A stretch of 64,000 bases of DNA from Streptomyces sp. NBC_00190 (GTDB lineage Bacteria > Actinomycetota > Actinomycetes > Streptomycetales > Streptomycetaceae), in contig NZ_CP108131.1 in the NCBI RefSeq assembly GCF_036203305.1, positions 4,402,001 to 4,466,000 of the forward strand, in the 5' to 3' direction. Under the pieces are notes generated by a model, which saw only the letters and a program-made list of their open reading frames with translations, had not been told where the DNA came from and searched no databases. The position numbers and the translations under genes were made by a program. This document shows positions 40,769 to 50,519 of this stretch, one piece after another (position 1 is the first letter of the stretch; each line of letters starts with the position of its first letter).

Positions 40769-42856
40769 TTGAGCAACATACCCGAGACCGGCCGGACCCC
40801 TCGGGTCCAGAACCGGCTCGTCGTCATCCAGATCGTGGTCTTCTCGCTCCTGCTCACGCTGGGCGGGCGCCTCTGGTACCTCCAGATACGCAATGGCCAG
40901 GAGTACACCGACGAGGCGAAGAACAACCACGTCCAGCGCGTGGTCCAGCCCGCCGTCCGCGGCTCGATCCTCGACTCGCGCGGGGTCCCGCTCGCCGACA
41001 GCCAGACCCACCTCGTGGTCTCCGCCAGCCGCACCGAGCTGCTCGCGATGAAGGACAAGGGCAAGGACGTCCTCACGCGCCTCGCCGGCGTCCTCGGCAT
41101 GGACCCGAAGGAAGTCACCGACAAGGTCCGGCTCTGCGACGCCAAGACCAAGCAGCCCTGCTGGAACGGCTCCCCGTACCAGCCGATCCCGGTCAGCGCC
41201 GAGGCCACCACCGAGCAGGCGCTGCAGATCCACGAGCACGCCGAGGACTTCCCCGGCATCACCGCCGAGCCCACCGCCATGCGCCGCTACGCCGGGCCGG
41301 ACGGGGCCAACACCTCCCAGGTGCTCGGCTACCTCTCGCCGGTCACGGACGAGGAGATCGCCAAGGCGAAGAACTCCGACTCCCCCTACCTGCGCTCCGA
41401 CCAGGTCGGCCGCTCCGGCCTGGAGCGCACGTACGACAAGGAGCTGCGCGGCAAGGCGGGCATCACCCGCTACGAGGTGGACAACCTCGGCCGGGTCACG
41501 GGCCAGGGCCAGACCGACAAGGCGCTGCCCGGCTCGAACATCGTGACCTCGATCGACTCCCGCGTGCAGGCGGTCGCCGAGCGCGAGCTGAACAACGCGA
41601 TGATCGAGGCCCGCAAGACGTACGACAAGAACACCCGCCGGAACTACGAGGCGGACGCGGGCGCCGTCGTCGTCATGGAGACCAAGACCGGCCGCGTCGT
41701 CGCGATGGCCTCGAACCCGACCTACGACCCGAACGCCTGGGTCGGCGGCATCTCCGCCAAGGACTACGCCGCGCTCACCGACAAGGAGTCGAACTACCCG
41801 TTGCTGAACCGGGCGATCCAGGCCCAGGCGGCCCCGGGCTCGATCTTCAAGGTGGTCTCCTCGACCGCCGCGGTCAACGCCGGGTACCCGTTCAACAACC
41901 GCTACCCCTGCCCCAGCTCGTACTCGGTGGGCAGCCAGACCTTCACGAACTTCGAGTCGCAGGGCCACGGCGACATCACCATCGGCCGGGCCCTGGAGGT
42001 CTCCTGCGACACCGTCTACTACTCCATCGCGGACCAGGAGTGGAAGAAGGACGGCGGCATCAACCCGAAGAAGACGCCGAACGACTGGTTCTTCAAGACC
42101 GCCCACGAATTCGGGCTGGGCAAGCCCACCGGCATCGACCTGCCGAACGAGGTGAGCGGCCGGATCCCCGACCGCAAGTGGAAGCAGGACTTCTTCGAGG
42201 CGAACAAGGCGGCCTGGTGCCGGGACGGAAAGAAGAACGGCACCTTCGCCGAGAAGATCGCCTACGAGAACTGCCGCCAGGGCAACCAGATGCGTGAGGG
42301 CGACGCCATCAACTACTCGATCGGCCAGGGCGACACGCTCGTCACGCCGATCCAGATGGCCTCCGTGTACGCGGCCATCGCCAACGGCGGCACGCTCCAC
42401 GAGCCCAGCATCGGCAAGGCAGTGGTGAGCGCCGACGGCACGTCCGTCCGGGAGATCGCGCCGAAGGTGCAGGGCAAGCTGCCGATGGACGAGAAGACCC
42501 GCGACGACATCGACGAGGCCCTCGCCGGTGTGGCCACCAACGGCAGCGCCGCCTGGCGCTTCGGCGGCTGGCCGCAGAAGCAGATCCCGATGCACGCCAA
42601 GACGGGCACCGCCGAGGTCCAGGGCAAGCAGACCACCTCGTGGTTCGCCTCGTACACCGACGACTACGCGATCGTCATGACGATCTCCCAGGGCGGCACC
42701 GGCTCCGGCGCGTCGGGGCCGGCCGTCCGCAAGATCTACGAGTCGATGTACGGGCTCGACCCGACGGGCAAGCAGGACCTCTCCAAGGCCCTGCTGCCGC
42801 AGCCCGCCTCCGCCCTCCCCGCTCTCCGCCCGGACGGGGAGGACGCGCCCAACTGA
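40769..42856 (+). CDS. Class B penicillin-binding protein 2 (transpeptidase)
   Basis: A 695-residue peptidoglycan transpeptidase anchored by one N-terminal membrane helix (about 15-36, LVVIQIVVFSLLLTLGGRLWYL). The dimerisation/pedestal part has VVQPAVRGSILDSRGVPLA. The transpeptidase domain has Ser358-x-x-Lys (PGSIFK), Ser412-Cys-Asp in the SxN position and Lys611-Thr-Gly (HAKTGTAE). The start is TTG 40769 with GGGGGAG six bases upstream; homology begins at once. Streptomyces carry several such PBP2 paralogues, and this one lacks the neighbours mreBCD/rodA, so it is probably a dispensable or development-linked copy. Confidence 0.92.
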   Translation: MSNIPETGRTPRVQNRLVVIQIVVFSLLLTLGGRLWYLQIRNGQEYTDEAKNNHVQRVVQPAVRGSILDSRGVPLADSQTHLVVSASRTELLAMKDKGKDVLTRLAGVLGMDPKEVTDKVRLCDAKTKQPCWNGSPYQPIPVSAEATTEQALQIHEHAEDFPGITAEPTAMRRYAGPDGANTSQVLGYLSPVTDEEIAKAKNSDSPYLRSDQVGRSGLERTYDKELRGKAGITRYEVDNLGRVTGQGQTDKALPGSNIVTSIDSRVQAVAERELNNAMIEARKTYDKNTRRNYEADAGAVVVMETKTGRVVAMASNPTYDPNAWVGGISAKDYAALTDKESNYPLLNRAIQAQAAPGSIFKVVSSTAAVNAGYPFNNRYPCPSSYSVGSQTFTNFESQGHGDITIGRALEVSCDTVYYSIADQEWKKDGGINPKKTPNDWFFKTAHEFGLGKPTGIDLPNEVSGRIPDRKWKQDFFEANKAAWCRDGKKNGTFAEKIAYENCRQGNQMREGDAINYSIGQGDTLVTPIQMASVYAAIANGGTLHEPSIGKAVVSADGTSVREIAPKVQGKLPMDEKTRDDIDEALAGVATNGSAAWRFGGWPQKQIPMHAKTGTAEVQGKQTTSWFASYTDDYAIVMTISQGGTGSGASGPAVRKIYESMYGLDPTGKQDLSKALLPQPASALPALRPDGEDAPN

Positions 42857-42946
42857 GTCCCATTTAGGACGGGTCCTGACCTCAATGCTCCGTAGCGTGG
42901 TTCTTGTCAGAAGGCAGCGGTACCCAGCGGAAGTAGGCGATCGGCA

Positions 42947-43459
42947 ATGGCTCAGGTTTCCATGGAGGTCCTCGGTGACGAGCGCGGCACGCTCCTCTCC
43001 TTCGTCGAGTCCCAGCGGACGGCGCTCCGCGAGTCCCTGCTGGGGCTGACCGAGGAGCAGGCCGCGAGCCGCCCCAGCGCCAGCGAGCTGTCCCTGTCGG
43101 GCCTGGTCAAGCATGCCGCCGAGGTCGAGCTGAACTGGCTGCGGATGGCGCAGCAGAAGCCGAACGAGCGGTACCAGGGGGAGCGGAACTGGGAGGACGG
43201 CTTCCGGCTGATCGAGGGCGAGAGCATCCCGTCCGTCCTGGCCTTCTGGGAGGACGTGGCGCGGCAGACGGCGGACTTCATCACCGGGGTCCCGAGCCTG
43301 GACCAGGTCTTCCCGCTCCCGCCGGCGCCCTGGTTCCCGAAGGACGCCAAGGTCTCGATGCGCTGGATGCTCCTGCACCTGGTGGAGGAGTTCGCCCGGC
43401 ACGCGGGCCACGCGGACATCGTCCGCGAATCCATCGACGGCACCAAGGCCATGGGCTAG
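42947..43459 (+). CDS. DinB-family (DUF664) protein
   Basis: A 170-residue four-helix-bundle protein of the DinB superfamily: LLSFVESQRTALRESLLGLTEEQAASRPSASELSLSGLVKHAAEVELNWLRM and MLLHLVEEFARHAGHADIVRESIDG. His residues in KHAAEVE and ARHAGHAD match the expected metal triad. Many members are thiol-dependent (mycothiol) transferases; the exact reaction here is unknown. It precedes the tipA homologue in the same direction but behind an independent promoter for tipA. Confidence 0.87.
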   Translation: MAQVSMEVLGDERGTLLSFVESQRTALRESLLGLTEEQAASRPSASELSLSGLVKHAAEVELNWLRMAQQKPNERYQGERNWEDGFRLIEGESIPSVLAFWEDVARQTADFITGVPSLDQVFPLPPAPWFPKDAKVSMRWMLLHLVEEFARHAGHADIVRESIDGTKAMG

Positions 43460-43488
43460 ACGCGGGCTAGACGGCCCGTAGCCCGGGG

Positions 43489-43511
43489 CTTGCACCTCAC
43501 GTGGCGTGAGG
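43489..43511 (+). promoter_or_regulatory. tipA-type promoter/operator
   Basis: CTTGCACCTCAC followed by an inverted repeat CCTCAC (43495-43500) and GTGAGG (43506-43511), with TTGCAC as -35. It closely resembles the thiostrepton-inducible tipA promoter of S. lividans, as I recall it, and lies 43 bases before the tipA start. Confidence 0.75.
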
Positions 43512-43553
43512 ACCCACAGTGAAGGGCGTACCCAACCGAGAGGAGCGGAAGCG

Positions 43554-44312
43554 ATGGGCTACTCCGTGGGCCAGGTCGCCGGATTCGCCGGAGTCACGGT
43601 GCGCACCCTGCACCACTACGACGAGATCGGTCTGCTCTCCCCGAGCGACCGCAGCCACGCAGGTCACCGGCGGTACGACGACGCCGACCTGGACCGGCTG
43701 CAGCGGATCCTGTTCTACCGGGAGCTCGGCTTCCCCCTCGACGAGGTCGCGGTCCTGCTGGACGACCCGGAATCGGATCCGCAGGAGCATCTGCGCCGGC
43801 AGCATGCCCTGCTGACCGACCGGATCGCCCGGCTCCAGCAGATGGCCAAGGCCGTTGAGAACGCCATGGAGGCGAAGAAGATGGGCATCAACCTCACGCC
43901 CGAGGAGAGGTTCGAGGTCTTCGGGGACAAGGACCCCGAGCAGTACGCGGAGGAGGCGGAGCGTCGCTGGGGCGGCACCGAGGCCTACGCGGAGTCGCAG
44001 CGGCGGGCCGCCTCGTACACCAAGGACGACTGGATGCGGATCCAGGAGGAGGGCGCCGACTGGGGCGTCCGCTACGCGGCGCTGATGGAGGCCGGCGAGC
44101 CCGCCGACGGCGAGCGCGCGATGGACCTGGCCGAGGAGCACCGGCGGCACATCTCCACCTGGTACTACGACTGCCCGTACGAGATGCACACGTGCCTCGG
44201 TGAGATGTACGTGGCGGACGAGCGGTTCACGGCGTTCTACGACACGATGCGGCCCGGCCTCGCCGCGCACCTGCGGGACGCGATCATGGCCAACGCGGTG
44301 CGCAAGGCGTAG
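43554..44312 (+). CDS. tipA: MerR-family thiopeptide-responsive activator TipA
   Basis: A 252-residue regulator, the length of S. lividans TipAL. Residues 1-75 are a MerR HTH (YSVGQVAGFAGVTVRTLHHYDEIGLLSPSDRSHAGHRRYDDADLDRLQ), then a dimerisation coiled coil, then the TipAS drug-recognition domain (about 110-252). Cys207 and Cys214 are present in YYDCPYEMHTCLG; Cys214 is the residue that covalently binds thiostrepton in TipAL. Start ATG 43554 with AGGAG eight bases upstream. In the model strain an internal start yields TipAS alone; a GTG/ATG candidate in the linker (MEAKKMGINLTPEE region) could do so here. It autoregulates through the palindrome at 43489-43511. Confidence 0.95.
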   Translation: MGYSVGQVAGFAGVTVRTLHHYDEIGLLSPSDRSHAGHRRYDDADLDRLQRILFYRELGFPLDEVAVLLDDPESDPQEHLRRQHALLTDRIARLQQMAKAVENAMEAKKMGINLTPEERFEVFGDKDPEQYAEEAERRWGGTEAYAESQRRAASYTKDDWMRIQEEGADWGVRYAALMEAGEPADGERAMDLAEEHRRHISTWYYDCPYEMHTCLGEMYVADERFTAFYDTMRPGLAAHLRDAIMANAVRKA

Positions 44313-44329
44313 CCGAATCGTCACTCATG

Positions 44330-44365
44330 CGACCCCCTCCCGGCTCTGGAACCGGGTGGGGGTCG
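44330..44365 (+). terminator. Terminator of tipA
   Basis: A 14-bp stem with one mismatch (44330-44343 with 44352-44365) and an 8-base loop directly behind the tipA stop. Confidence 0.75.
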
Positions 44366-44431
44366 TGTGCGTTGATAATTGAGACCGCCCGCTCCGCAGC
44401 ATGCCCCCCGATCCAGGAGAGTCCGGAAACC

Positions 44432-45124
44432 GTGTACACGCTTGCGCTCGGCCCTGAGTGGCTGTCCCCGGACTATCTGATTTCGCATTTCGGACTGGTC
44501 GGCATCCTGGTCATCGTCTTCGCGGAATCGGGACTCTTCGCGTTCCTGCCCGGCGACTCGCTGCTGTTCACGGCAGGTCTGCTGGTCGCCAACGGCGAGT
44601 ACATCAAGCAGCCGCTGTGGCTGGTCTGCACCCTCATCGTGGCCGCCGCGATCATCGGTGACCAGGTCGGCTACCTGATCGGCAAGTTCTTCGGCCCGAA
44701 GCTCTTCAACCGGCCGAAGTCGAAGGTCTTCAAGCGGGAGAACCTCGACAAGGCGCACGAGTTCATGGCCAAGCACGGCCCGAAGGCCATCGTGCTCGCC
44801 CGCTTCGTGCCGATCATCCGCACCTTCGCGCCGATGGTCGCGGGCGCCGGCTCGATGAAGTACCGCACCTTCCTGACGTACAACGTCATCGGCGGCATCG
44901 GCTGGGGCGCGGGCATCACGATCGCGGGCTACTGGCTCGGCCAGATCGACCTCATCAAGACCAACATCGAGGCGATCCTGGTCCTGATCGTCCTCATCTC
45001 GCTCATCCCGGTGATCTTCGAGGTCCTCAAGGCCCGCAAGGAGAAGGCGAACGCCGCCGCCGAGCCCTTCGAGGCCGACGGCTCCCAGGCCCAGGGCCAG
45101 CGCCGCCGCCACGCGAAGCGCTGA
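44432..45124 (+). CDS. DedA-family membrane protein
   Basis: A 230-residue inner-membrane protein. It shows the DedA/SNARE-associated signature: VFAESGLFAFLPGDSLLFTAGLL (re-entrant loop with acidic Glu and GD), IIGDQVGYLIGKFFGPKLF, KHGPKAIVLARFVPIIRTFAPMVAGAGSMKYRTFLTYNVIGGIGWG, with the conserved RFxPxxRT motif. Members are undecaprenyl- or phospholipid-flippase-like and affect membrane homeostasis. I use GTG 44432, preceded by AGGAGA. The basic C-terminus (GQRRRHAKR) is cytosolic. Confidence 0.92.
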   Translation: MYTLALGPEWLSPDYLISHFGLVGILVIVFAESGLFAFLPGDSLLFTAGLLVANGEYIKQPLWLVCTLIVAAAIIGDQVGYLIGKFFGPKLFNRPKSKVFKRENLDKAHEFMAKHGPKAIVLARFVPIIRTFAPMVAGAGSMKYRTFLTYNVIGGIGWGAGITIAGYWLGQIDLIKTNIEAILVLIVLISLIPVIFEVLKARKEKANAAAEPFEADGSQAQGQRRRHAKR

Positions 45125-45161
45125 GGCCCGCCTGTCGGCCCGTACGGCCCGAACGGCACAC

Positions 45162-45200
45162 GAACGCCCCGGAGGCCCCGCAAGGGCCTCCGGGGCGTTC
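45162..45200. terminator. Strong bidirectional terminator
   Basis: A perfect 17-bp stem (45162-45178 with 45184-45200) and a 5-base loop between the convergent dedA-like and thrE-like genes. Confidence 0.88.
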
Positions 45201-45209
45201 TCGTGCCCC

Positions 45210-46850
45210 TCAGAAGCCGCGGGTCCGCTTCGCCGCGCGGCGCTTGGCGGCGCTGGCCGCCCCCGGGATGCGCATGAACAGCCGCGAGGTCTCCGACCCC
45301 AGGTTGACCCCGATCGCGATGGCGAGGGCGATGGCCGCGGCGTTCACCAGTGAGCCGAGGCCCTCGTTCAGCCGGTCCTCGGCGATCAGCAGCAGCCCGT
45401 AGTACGTCGCCGAGCCGGGCAGCAGCGGCCCGATGGCCGCGGTCGTGTACGGCAGGGCGGAGGCGAAGCGGTAGCGGGAGAAGAGCTGCCCGAACAGGCC
45501 CACCAGCCCGGCGGCGATGGCGGTGGAGGGCACGGGCGGGATGCCGCCCGCGTAGTGCAGGGCTCCGAAGGTCACCCAGGCGACCCCGCCGTTCAGGGTC
45601 ACGATCCACACGGTGGAGCGCTCCTGCTGGAGCAGGATCGCGAAGGTGAAGACCAGCACCATCGAGGCCGCGATCTGCAGCGGCGGCCGCTGCTGGATCT
45701 GCAGGACCTCCTCCGGCCGCGGGGAGGCGTCGAACTGCAGGCCGAGGTACAGCACGACCAGCACGCCCATGATGATGCCGATGAAGAGGTACATGACCTC
45801 CAGCAGCCGGGCGGAGGCGGTGATGTAGAAGCCGGTCAGGCCGTCCTGCACCGCCGCGACCAGGGCCCGCCCGGGCAGCAGGGCGAAGAGCCCGCCGGTG
45901 ATCACGGCGGAGGCCTTGACGTCGATCCCCGTCATGTTCAGCGCCACCCCGATCGCGGCGGGCGGCATCGCGGCGACCACGAACTGGTAGAACTCCGGCA
46001 GCCCGCGCCCGGCGCACAGCCACGCCAGCCGGTCGCCGAGCACCGCCCCGAGCACCGCCGCGAAGAACACCAGGACCCCGCCGCCGACCAGGGTGGAGGC
46101 CGCCCCGGCGAGCAGCCCGGCGGCGGAGGTGAGCATCCAGCCGGGGTACGGGTGGCGGTTGCGGCGGATCTCGGCGAGGCGCCGGTAGGCCTCCTCCAGC
46201 GAGACGTCGATCTCGTGGGCGCTGATGTCGTCCACCAGCCGGTAGACGGCCGAGAGCCGGTTGTAGTCGGTGCCGCGCCGGCGCACGGTCCGGTTCGCCG
46301 AGACCGGGTGGTCCACCAGCGAGGGCTGGTGGGTGATCGACAGCAGGGTGAAGGTGACGGTCGGCTCGCAGCGGTCCAGCCCGTAGGAGCGGGTCACCGC
46401 GAACATGGCGGCCTCCACGTCCTCGGCGCCCTCGCCGCCCGCGAGCAGCAGCTCGCCGATGCGCAGGGTCAGGTCGAGCACGCGGCCCACGGAGGGCCCG
46501 GCCTCGGTCTGCCGCTGCACCAGGTCGGGGACCGGCCGTACGTCGACCGGCATGCGCAGCATGGTGCGCATCCGGTCCTGCCAGGGGGACTCCGTCAGGC
46601 TGGGGACGGGGAACCCCTGGCCGGGGGTGTAGGCGGGCGGGGAGTGCGCGGCGCTGTAGGTGGCCGGGGTGGCGAAGGCCGATCCCCCGGGCTCGGGGTG
46701 CACCGTCCCGGTGCCCGGCGGAAGGGCGAATTCCGAGGTGGGCTGATCCTCCTCGGGCGCCTCCGGCTCCATCCCGGGCGGCGGAGTGAAGGCGCTCCGC
46801 GCCTCGTCGGACTGGGGCTTCCGGTCCTCCACCCCATCGGCTTCCGCCAC
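45210..46850 (-). CDS. Threonine/serine exporter, ThrE family
   Basis: A 546-residue membrane protein with a long disordered N-terminus (residues 1-95, Pro/Glu-rich), then the cytosolic ThrE domain (VLDLTLRIGELLLAGGEGAEDVEAAMFAVTRSYGLDRCEPTVTFTLLSITHQ) and about ten membrane helices from residue ~235 on. Both ThrE halves (DUF1212 and DUF3815-like) are fused in one chain, as in Corynebacterium ThrE. Export of threonine or serine is the family's known role. Start ATG 46850 follows the usual Streptomyces annotation; the disordered head makes the exact start hard to prove. Confidence 0.88.
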   Translation of the reverse strand: MAEADGVEDRKPQSDEARSAFTPPPGMEPEAPEEDQPTSEFALPPGTGTVHPEPGGSAFATPATYSAAHSPPAYTPGQGFPVPSLTESPWQDRMRTMLRMPVDVRPVPDLVQRQTEAGPSVGRVLDLTLRIGELLLAGGEGAEDVEAAMFAVTRSYGLDRCEPTVTFTLLSITHQPSLVDHPVSANRTVRRRGTDYNRLSAVYRLVDDISAHEIDVSLEEAYRRLAEIRRNRHPYPGWMLTSAAGLLAGAASTLVGGGVLVFFAAVLGAVLGDRLAWLCAGRGLPEFYQFVVAAMPPAAIGVALNMTGIDVKASAVITGGLFALLPGRALVAAVQDGLTGFYITASARLLEVMYLFIGIIMGVLVVLYLGLQFDASPRPEEVLQIQQRPPLQIAASMVLVFTFAILLQQERSTVWIVTLNGGVAWVTFGALHYAGGIPPVPSTAIAAGLVGLFGQLFSRYRFASALPYTTAAIGPLLPGSATYYGLLLIAEDRLNEGLGSLVNAAAIALAIAIGVNLGSETSRLFMRIPGAASAAKRRAAKRTRGF

Positions 46851-47038
46851 GCGCCCTCCAGTCCGTGATCACCCGCGCTACCAGTATGCGGAACCGTTTC
46901 CTCCCCCGCGTACCCCAGCCCGCCCAGATGCACTCCGGTCCCGGACGCGACAACGGGCGGCACCCCCGGAGGGGTACCGCCCGCAATGTCACAGGGGGCG
47001 CGGGGGAGTCCCCCGGCCCGTTACCGCCGAGCGCGAGC

Positions 47039-47533
47039 TCAGTGGTGGCCGCCCTGGGCCTCGAGGCGCTTGTACGAGGCCTCGATCTCGGCCTCGGCCT
47101 CGGCGCGGCCGACCCAGTCCGCACCCTCGACCGACTTGCCCGGCTCCAGGTCCTTGTAGACCTCGAAGAAGTGCTGGATCTCCAGGCGGTCGAACTCGGA
47201 CACGTGGTGGATGTCGCGCAGGTGCTCGACACGCGGGTCGGAGGCCGGCACGCACAGCAGCTTGTCGTCGCCGCCCGCCTCGTCCGTCATGCGGAACATG
47301 CCGATGGCGCGGCACTTGATCAGGCAGCCCGGGAACGTCGGCTCGTCAAGGATGACCAGCGCGTCCAGCGGGTCGCCGTCCTCGCCGAGGGTGTTCTCGA
47401 CGAAGCCGTAGTCGGCCGGGTAGCTGGTCGAGGTGAAGAGGCGACGGTCCAGACGGATCCGGCCGGTCTCGTGGTCCACCTCGTACTTGTTCCGCGAACC
47501 CTTGGGGATCTCGATGGTGACGTCGAACTCCAC
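47039..47533 (-). CDS. ppa: Inorganic pyrophosphatase (family I)
   Basis: A 164-residue cytosolic enzyme that hydrolyses PPi to phosphate with Mg2+, pulling biosynthetic reactions. Signatures: [51 protein letters not shown] with the metal-binding Asp triad (DGDPLD), and [17 protein letters not shown] place the start at GTG 47533, since GGAGGAG lies seven bases upstream and the family starts at (M)[11 protein letters not shown]; the longer in-frame ATGs at 47548 and 47560 lie on or before that ribosome binding site. It diverges from dacB with 171 bases between. Confidence 0.95.
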   Translation of the reverse strand: MEFDVTIEIPKGSRNKYEVDHETGRIRLDRRLFTSTSYPADYGFVENTLGEDGDPLDALVILDEPTFPGCLIKCRAIGMFRMTDEAGGDDKLLCVPASDPRVEHLRDIHHVSEFDRLEIQHFFEVYKDLEPGKSVEGADWVGRAEAEAEIEASYKRLEAQGGHH

Positions 47534-47704
47534 GTCCTGCTCCTCCATGATCAGCTTCATTGCTTCGAGACTGCATCGCTTCAAATGCACGCGCGTCCGG
47601 CCCAGCCGCCCAGCCCTGCCGGGTGGGGTGCCATGCTCGCGGCAAGACGCAGTGGTTAAGTGTCCCTCACGCATATGTGTGATCGCGAAAGGGGCTGGTC
47701 CGAG

Positions 47705-49129
47705 GTGCCATTGGTCAAGACGTGGCAGCTCATCGCGGGCTCGGCCGTCGCCGGCCTCGCCCTGTCGGTGGCAGTGGTGACCGCCGCCGGTCCATGGGAC
47801 TCCGGCCAGCGTAAGGCCGAGCGGGACAAGGCTGCCTCCTGGAGCGTTACGGGTGGCGCAGATCACGGTCCCGAGTCCCAGCCGCAGGCCGCCCCCAGCG
47901 CCCCCGGCGTGCTCGGCGCGATCGGCCCCGGCGCCCCGCGCAAGGAGGCGGCGGCCGCATCCGAAGGCCTCGCCGCCGTGCTGCGGCCGCTCCTCGCCGA
48001 CCCCGCCCTCGGCACCGTCCGTACCGCCTCGGTCATCGACACCGCCACCGGGCAGGTGCTGTACGAGTCCGGGGCGCGGGACGCGATGACCCCCGCCTCC
48101 ACGATCAAGATCGCCACGGCCGCGGCGGCCCTGGCCGCCCTCGGGCCCGAGCACCGGATCCGGACCACTGTCGTGCCCGGCGCCACACCCGGGCAGATCC
48201 TCCTCGTCGGCGGCGGCGACCCCTCCCTCACGGCCAAGAAGAAGAGCCCCGCCGGATCCGGCGGCAGCCTCGTCGCCCTCGCCGGCGACACGGCCCAGGC
48301 CCTCAAGGCCGCCGGCACCGACACCGTGAGCGTGGGCTACGACGACAGCCTCTACACCGGCCCCGCCCGCCACCCGATCGGCGAGAACCCCAACATCGCG
48401 CCCGTCACCGCCCTCGCCGCCGACGAGGGCCGGCCCGACGATTCCACCTCCGGGCCCGTGGACCGCACCGCAGACCCCGCCAAGGACGCCGCCCGTTCCT
48501 TCGCGGCCCTGCTGACCGAGCGCGGCATCAAGGTCACCGGGCAGCCGGCCCGGGCCGAGGCCGCGGACGGCGCCCAGCCGCTCGCCGCCACCCTCTCCAC
48601 CCCGCTGGGCGGCCTCGTCGAGCGGATGCTGACCAACAGCGACAACGACATCGCCGAGGCCCTGGCCCGGCAGACCGCCCTCGCCTCGGGCCAGCCCGCG
48701 AGCTTCGAAGGCGCCGAGAAGGCCGTCACCGCCCGCCTCGCCGCCCTCGGCGTCGACGTGTCCGGCTCCCGCTTCGCCGACGGCAGCGGCCTGGGCCGGT
48801 CCGACAAGGTCAGCGCCGGCCTGCTGACCGGGCTGCTCGCCAAGGCCGCGGACCCCGAGCGCCCGGAGCTGCGCCCGGTCCTCACCGGACTGCCCGTCGC
48901 CGGGTTCACCGGGACCCTGCGCAGCCGCAACGCCGGCAGCTCCCCGGCCGCCGGCCTGCTCCGCGCCAAGACCGGCACCCTGACCGGCGTGAACTCCCTC
49001 GCGGGCACCGTCGTCGACCCGTCCGGCCGACTCCTCGCCTTCGCCTTCCTGACCGCGAACAGTGCCGACGGCCCGGCCGCCGAGAAGAGCCTCGACAAGC
49101 TGGCCGCGGCGGTGGCAGGCACTCCGTAG
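47705..49129 (+). CDS. dacB: D-alanyl-D-alanine carboxypeptidase/endopeptidase (PBP4, S13 family)
   Basis: A 474-residue secreted or membrane-anchored PBP. An N-terminal hydrophobic helix ([23 protein letters not shown]) serves as signal anchor. Active-site motifs: Ser132-x-x-Lys135 (ASTIK), Ser312-Asp-Asn (NSDND) and Lys422-Thr-Gly (AKTGTLTG). Between the first two lies the insertion typical of PBP4/R39 enzymes (residues ~160-300). It trims or cleaves peptide crosslinks of peptidoglycan outside the membrane. I start at GTG 47705 with GGGG upstream. Together with ppa, the DUF2342 protease, tilS, hpt and ftsH it forms the conserved actinobacterial neighbourhood. Confidence 0.93.
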   Translation: MPLVKTWQLIAGSAVAGLALSVAVVTAAGPWDSGQRKAERDKAASWSVTGGADHGPESQPQAAPSAPGVLGAIGPGAPRKEAAAASEGLAAVLRPLLADPALGTVRTASVIDTATGQVLYESGARDAMTPASTIKIATAAAALAALGPEHRIRTTVVPGATPGQILLVGGGDPSLTAKKKSPAGSGGSLVALAGDTAQALKAAGTDTVSVGYDDSLYTGPARHPIGENPNIAPVTALAADEGRPDDSTSGPVDRTADPAKDAARSFAALLTERGIKVTGQPARAEAADGAQPLAATLSTPLGGLVERMLTNSDNDIAEALARQTALASGQPASFEGAEKAVTARLAALGVDVSGSRFADGSGLGRSDKVSAGLLTGLLAKAADPERPELRPVLTGLPVAGFTGTLRSRNAGSSPAAGLLRAKTGTLTGVNSLAGTVVDPSGRLLAFAFLTANSADGPAAEKSLDKLAAAVAGTP

Positions 49130-49167
49130 GGGGTCCGCGGAAGGGCTGGTCCACGTACGGTTGACGC

Positions 49168-50313
49168 ATGACGAGCATCAGTGGTGCGGAGATGGTCGAC
49201 TGGAACCTCGCGGTGGCGACCGCGACCCGGCTGGTGCGGCCCGGCCCGGAGGTCAGCCGGGACGAGGCCCGGGCCGTCGTCGCGGAACTGCGCGGGCACG
49301 CCAGGACCTCGGAACGGCACGTGCGCGAGTTCACGCGGATGATCCAGGACGGGACGCCCGTCAACGACACCCCGGTCCTGGTCGTCGACCGGGCCGGCTG
49401 GATCAAGGCCAACGTGGCCGGCTTCCGCGAACTGCTCCAGCCGCTCCTCGGCAAGATGCAGGACCGCCGTGACGGCACTCCCGGCGGGGCCGTGTTCGGC
49501 GCGGTCGGCGGCAAGGTCACCGGCGTCGAGCTGGGCATGCTGCTCAGCTTCCTGGCCTCCCGGGTCCTCGGCCAGTACGAGACCTTCGCGCCGGTCTCCC
49601 GCGACCTGCCCGGCTCCACCGCGCAGGGCGGCCGGCTGCTGCTCGTCGCCCCCAACATCGTGCACGTCGAGCGCGAGCTGGAGGTGAACCCGCACGACTT
49701 CCGGCTGTGGGTCTGCCTGCACGAGGAGACGCACCGTACCCAGTTCACGGCCGTCCCGTGGCTCCGCGACCACCTCGAAGGCGAAATCCAGACGTTCCTC
49801 GGCGCCACCGAACTGGACCCGGTGACCGTCCTGGAGCGCCTGCGCGACGCCGCCCAGTCCTTGGCGGGCGCCCGCCCCGACGCGGAGCGCGGCGACGAGG
49901 GCCGCTCCCTCGTCGAACTCGTGCAGACCCCCGAGCAGCGGGAGGTGCTCGGCCGCCTCACCGCCGCCATGTCCCTGCTGGAGGGCCACGCCGACTTCGT
50001 CATGGACGGGGTCGGCCCCCAGGTGGTGCCCTCGGTCGCCGAGATCCGGGAGAAGTTCCAGCAGCGCCGGGCCAGCGGGGCGGGCCGCCTCGACGCCGCC
50101 CTGCGCAAGCTGCTCGGCCTCGACGCCAAGCTGCGCCAGTACCGCGACGGTGAGCGCTTCGTGCGCGCCGTCGTCGGCCAGGTCGGCATGGACGGCTTCA
50201 ACCGCGTCTGGACCTCTCCGAACACACTGCCGACCAAGGCGGAGATCGCCCAGCCGGCGGACTGGGTGGCCAGGGTCCACCGCAAGGGGAGCGAAGAGAG
50301 CGAAAAGGCGTGA
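49168..50313 (+). CDS. DUF2342 zinc-dependent metalloprotease-like protein
   Basis: A 381-residue protein, mostly helical, with a zincin motif HEETH (His185, Glu186, His189) in [16 protein letters not shown] and a likely third ligand in [10 protein letters not shown]. This is the DUF2342/coenzyme-F420 biosynthesis-associated family of actinobacteria. Protease activity is predicted from the motif; the substrate is unknown. It starts at ATG 49168, 38 bases after dacB, and is probably co-transcribed with it and with tilS. Confidence 0.88.
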   Translation: MTSISGAEMVDWNLAVATATRLVRPGPEVSRDEARAVVAELRGHARTSERHVREFTRMIQDGTPVNDTPVLVVDRAGWIKANVAGFRELLQPLLGKMQDRRDGTPGGAVFGAVGGKVTGVELGMLLSFLASRVLGQYETFAPVSRDLPGSTAQGGRLLLVAPNIVHVERELEVNPHDFRLWVCLHEETHRTQFTAVPWLRDHLEGEIQTFLGATELDPVTVLERLRDAAQSLAGARPDAERGDEGRSLVELVQTPEQREVLGRLTAAMSLLEGHADFVMDGVGPQVVPSVAEIREKFQQRRASGAGRLDAALRKLLGLDAKLRQYRDGERFVRAVVGQVGMDGFNRVWTSPNTLPTKAEIAQPADWVARVHRKGSEESEKA

Positions 50314-50329
50314 CGCAGGGGGCGTAAAC

Positions 50330-50437
50330 ATGTCTCACTGGGGGAAGCAGCATCACCCGTCCGAGGGACCGTGGGCCGTGGAAGGGCGTGCGATGCTCGG
50401 GGAACGGCTCGCTTCTGTCACCATCGACGCACTCTGA
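50330..50437 (+). CDS. Possible 35-aa peptide
   Basis: ATG 50330, preceded by GGGGG seven bases upstream, opens MSHWGKQHHPSEGPWAVEGR... for 35 codons to TGA. It has no recognisable domain. It lies between the metalloprotease and tilS and could be a leader or chance frame. Confidence 0.25.
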   Translation: MSHWGKQHHPSEGPWAVEGRAMLGERLASVTIDAL

Positions 50438-50519
50438 GTGACATTCCCCGTCTTGCGGGGCAACCGGGCAGCACCCCCAAGCCTCCGAGGCATCCGAACA
50501 CCATCGAAGGGCACCGGAC

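Noticed and set aside
47539..47560. Longer start for the pyrophosphatase at ATG 47560 or 47548
   Set aside because: These codons lie on or upstream of the GGAGGAG ribosome binding site that fits GTG 47533, and family members start at [11 protein letters not shown].
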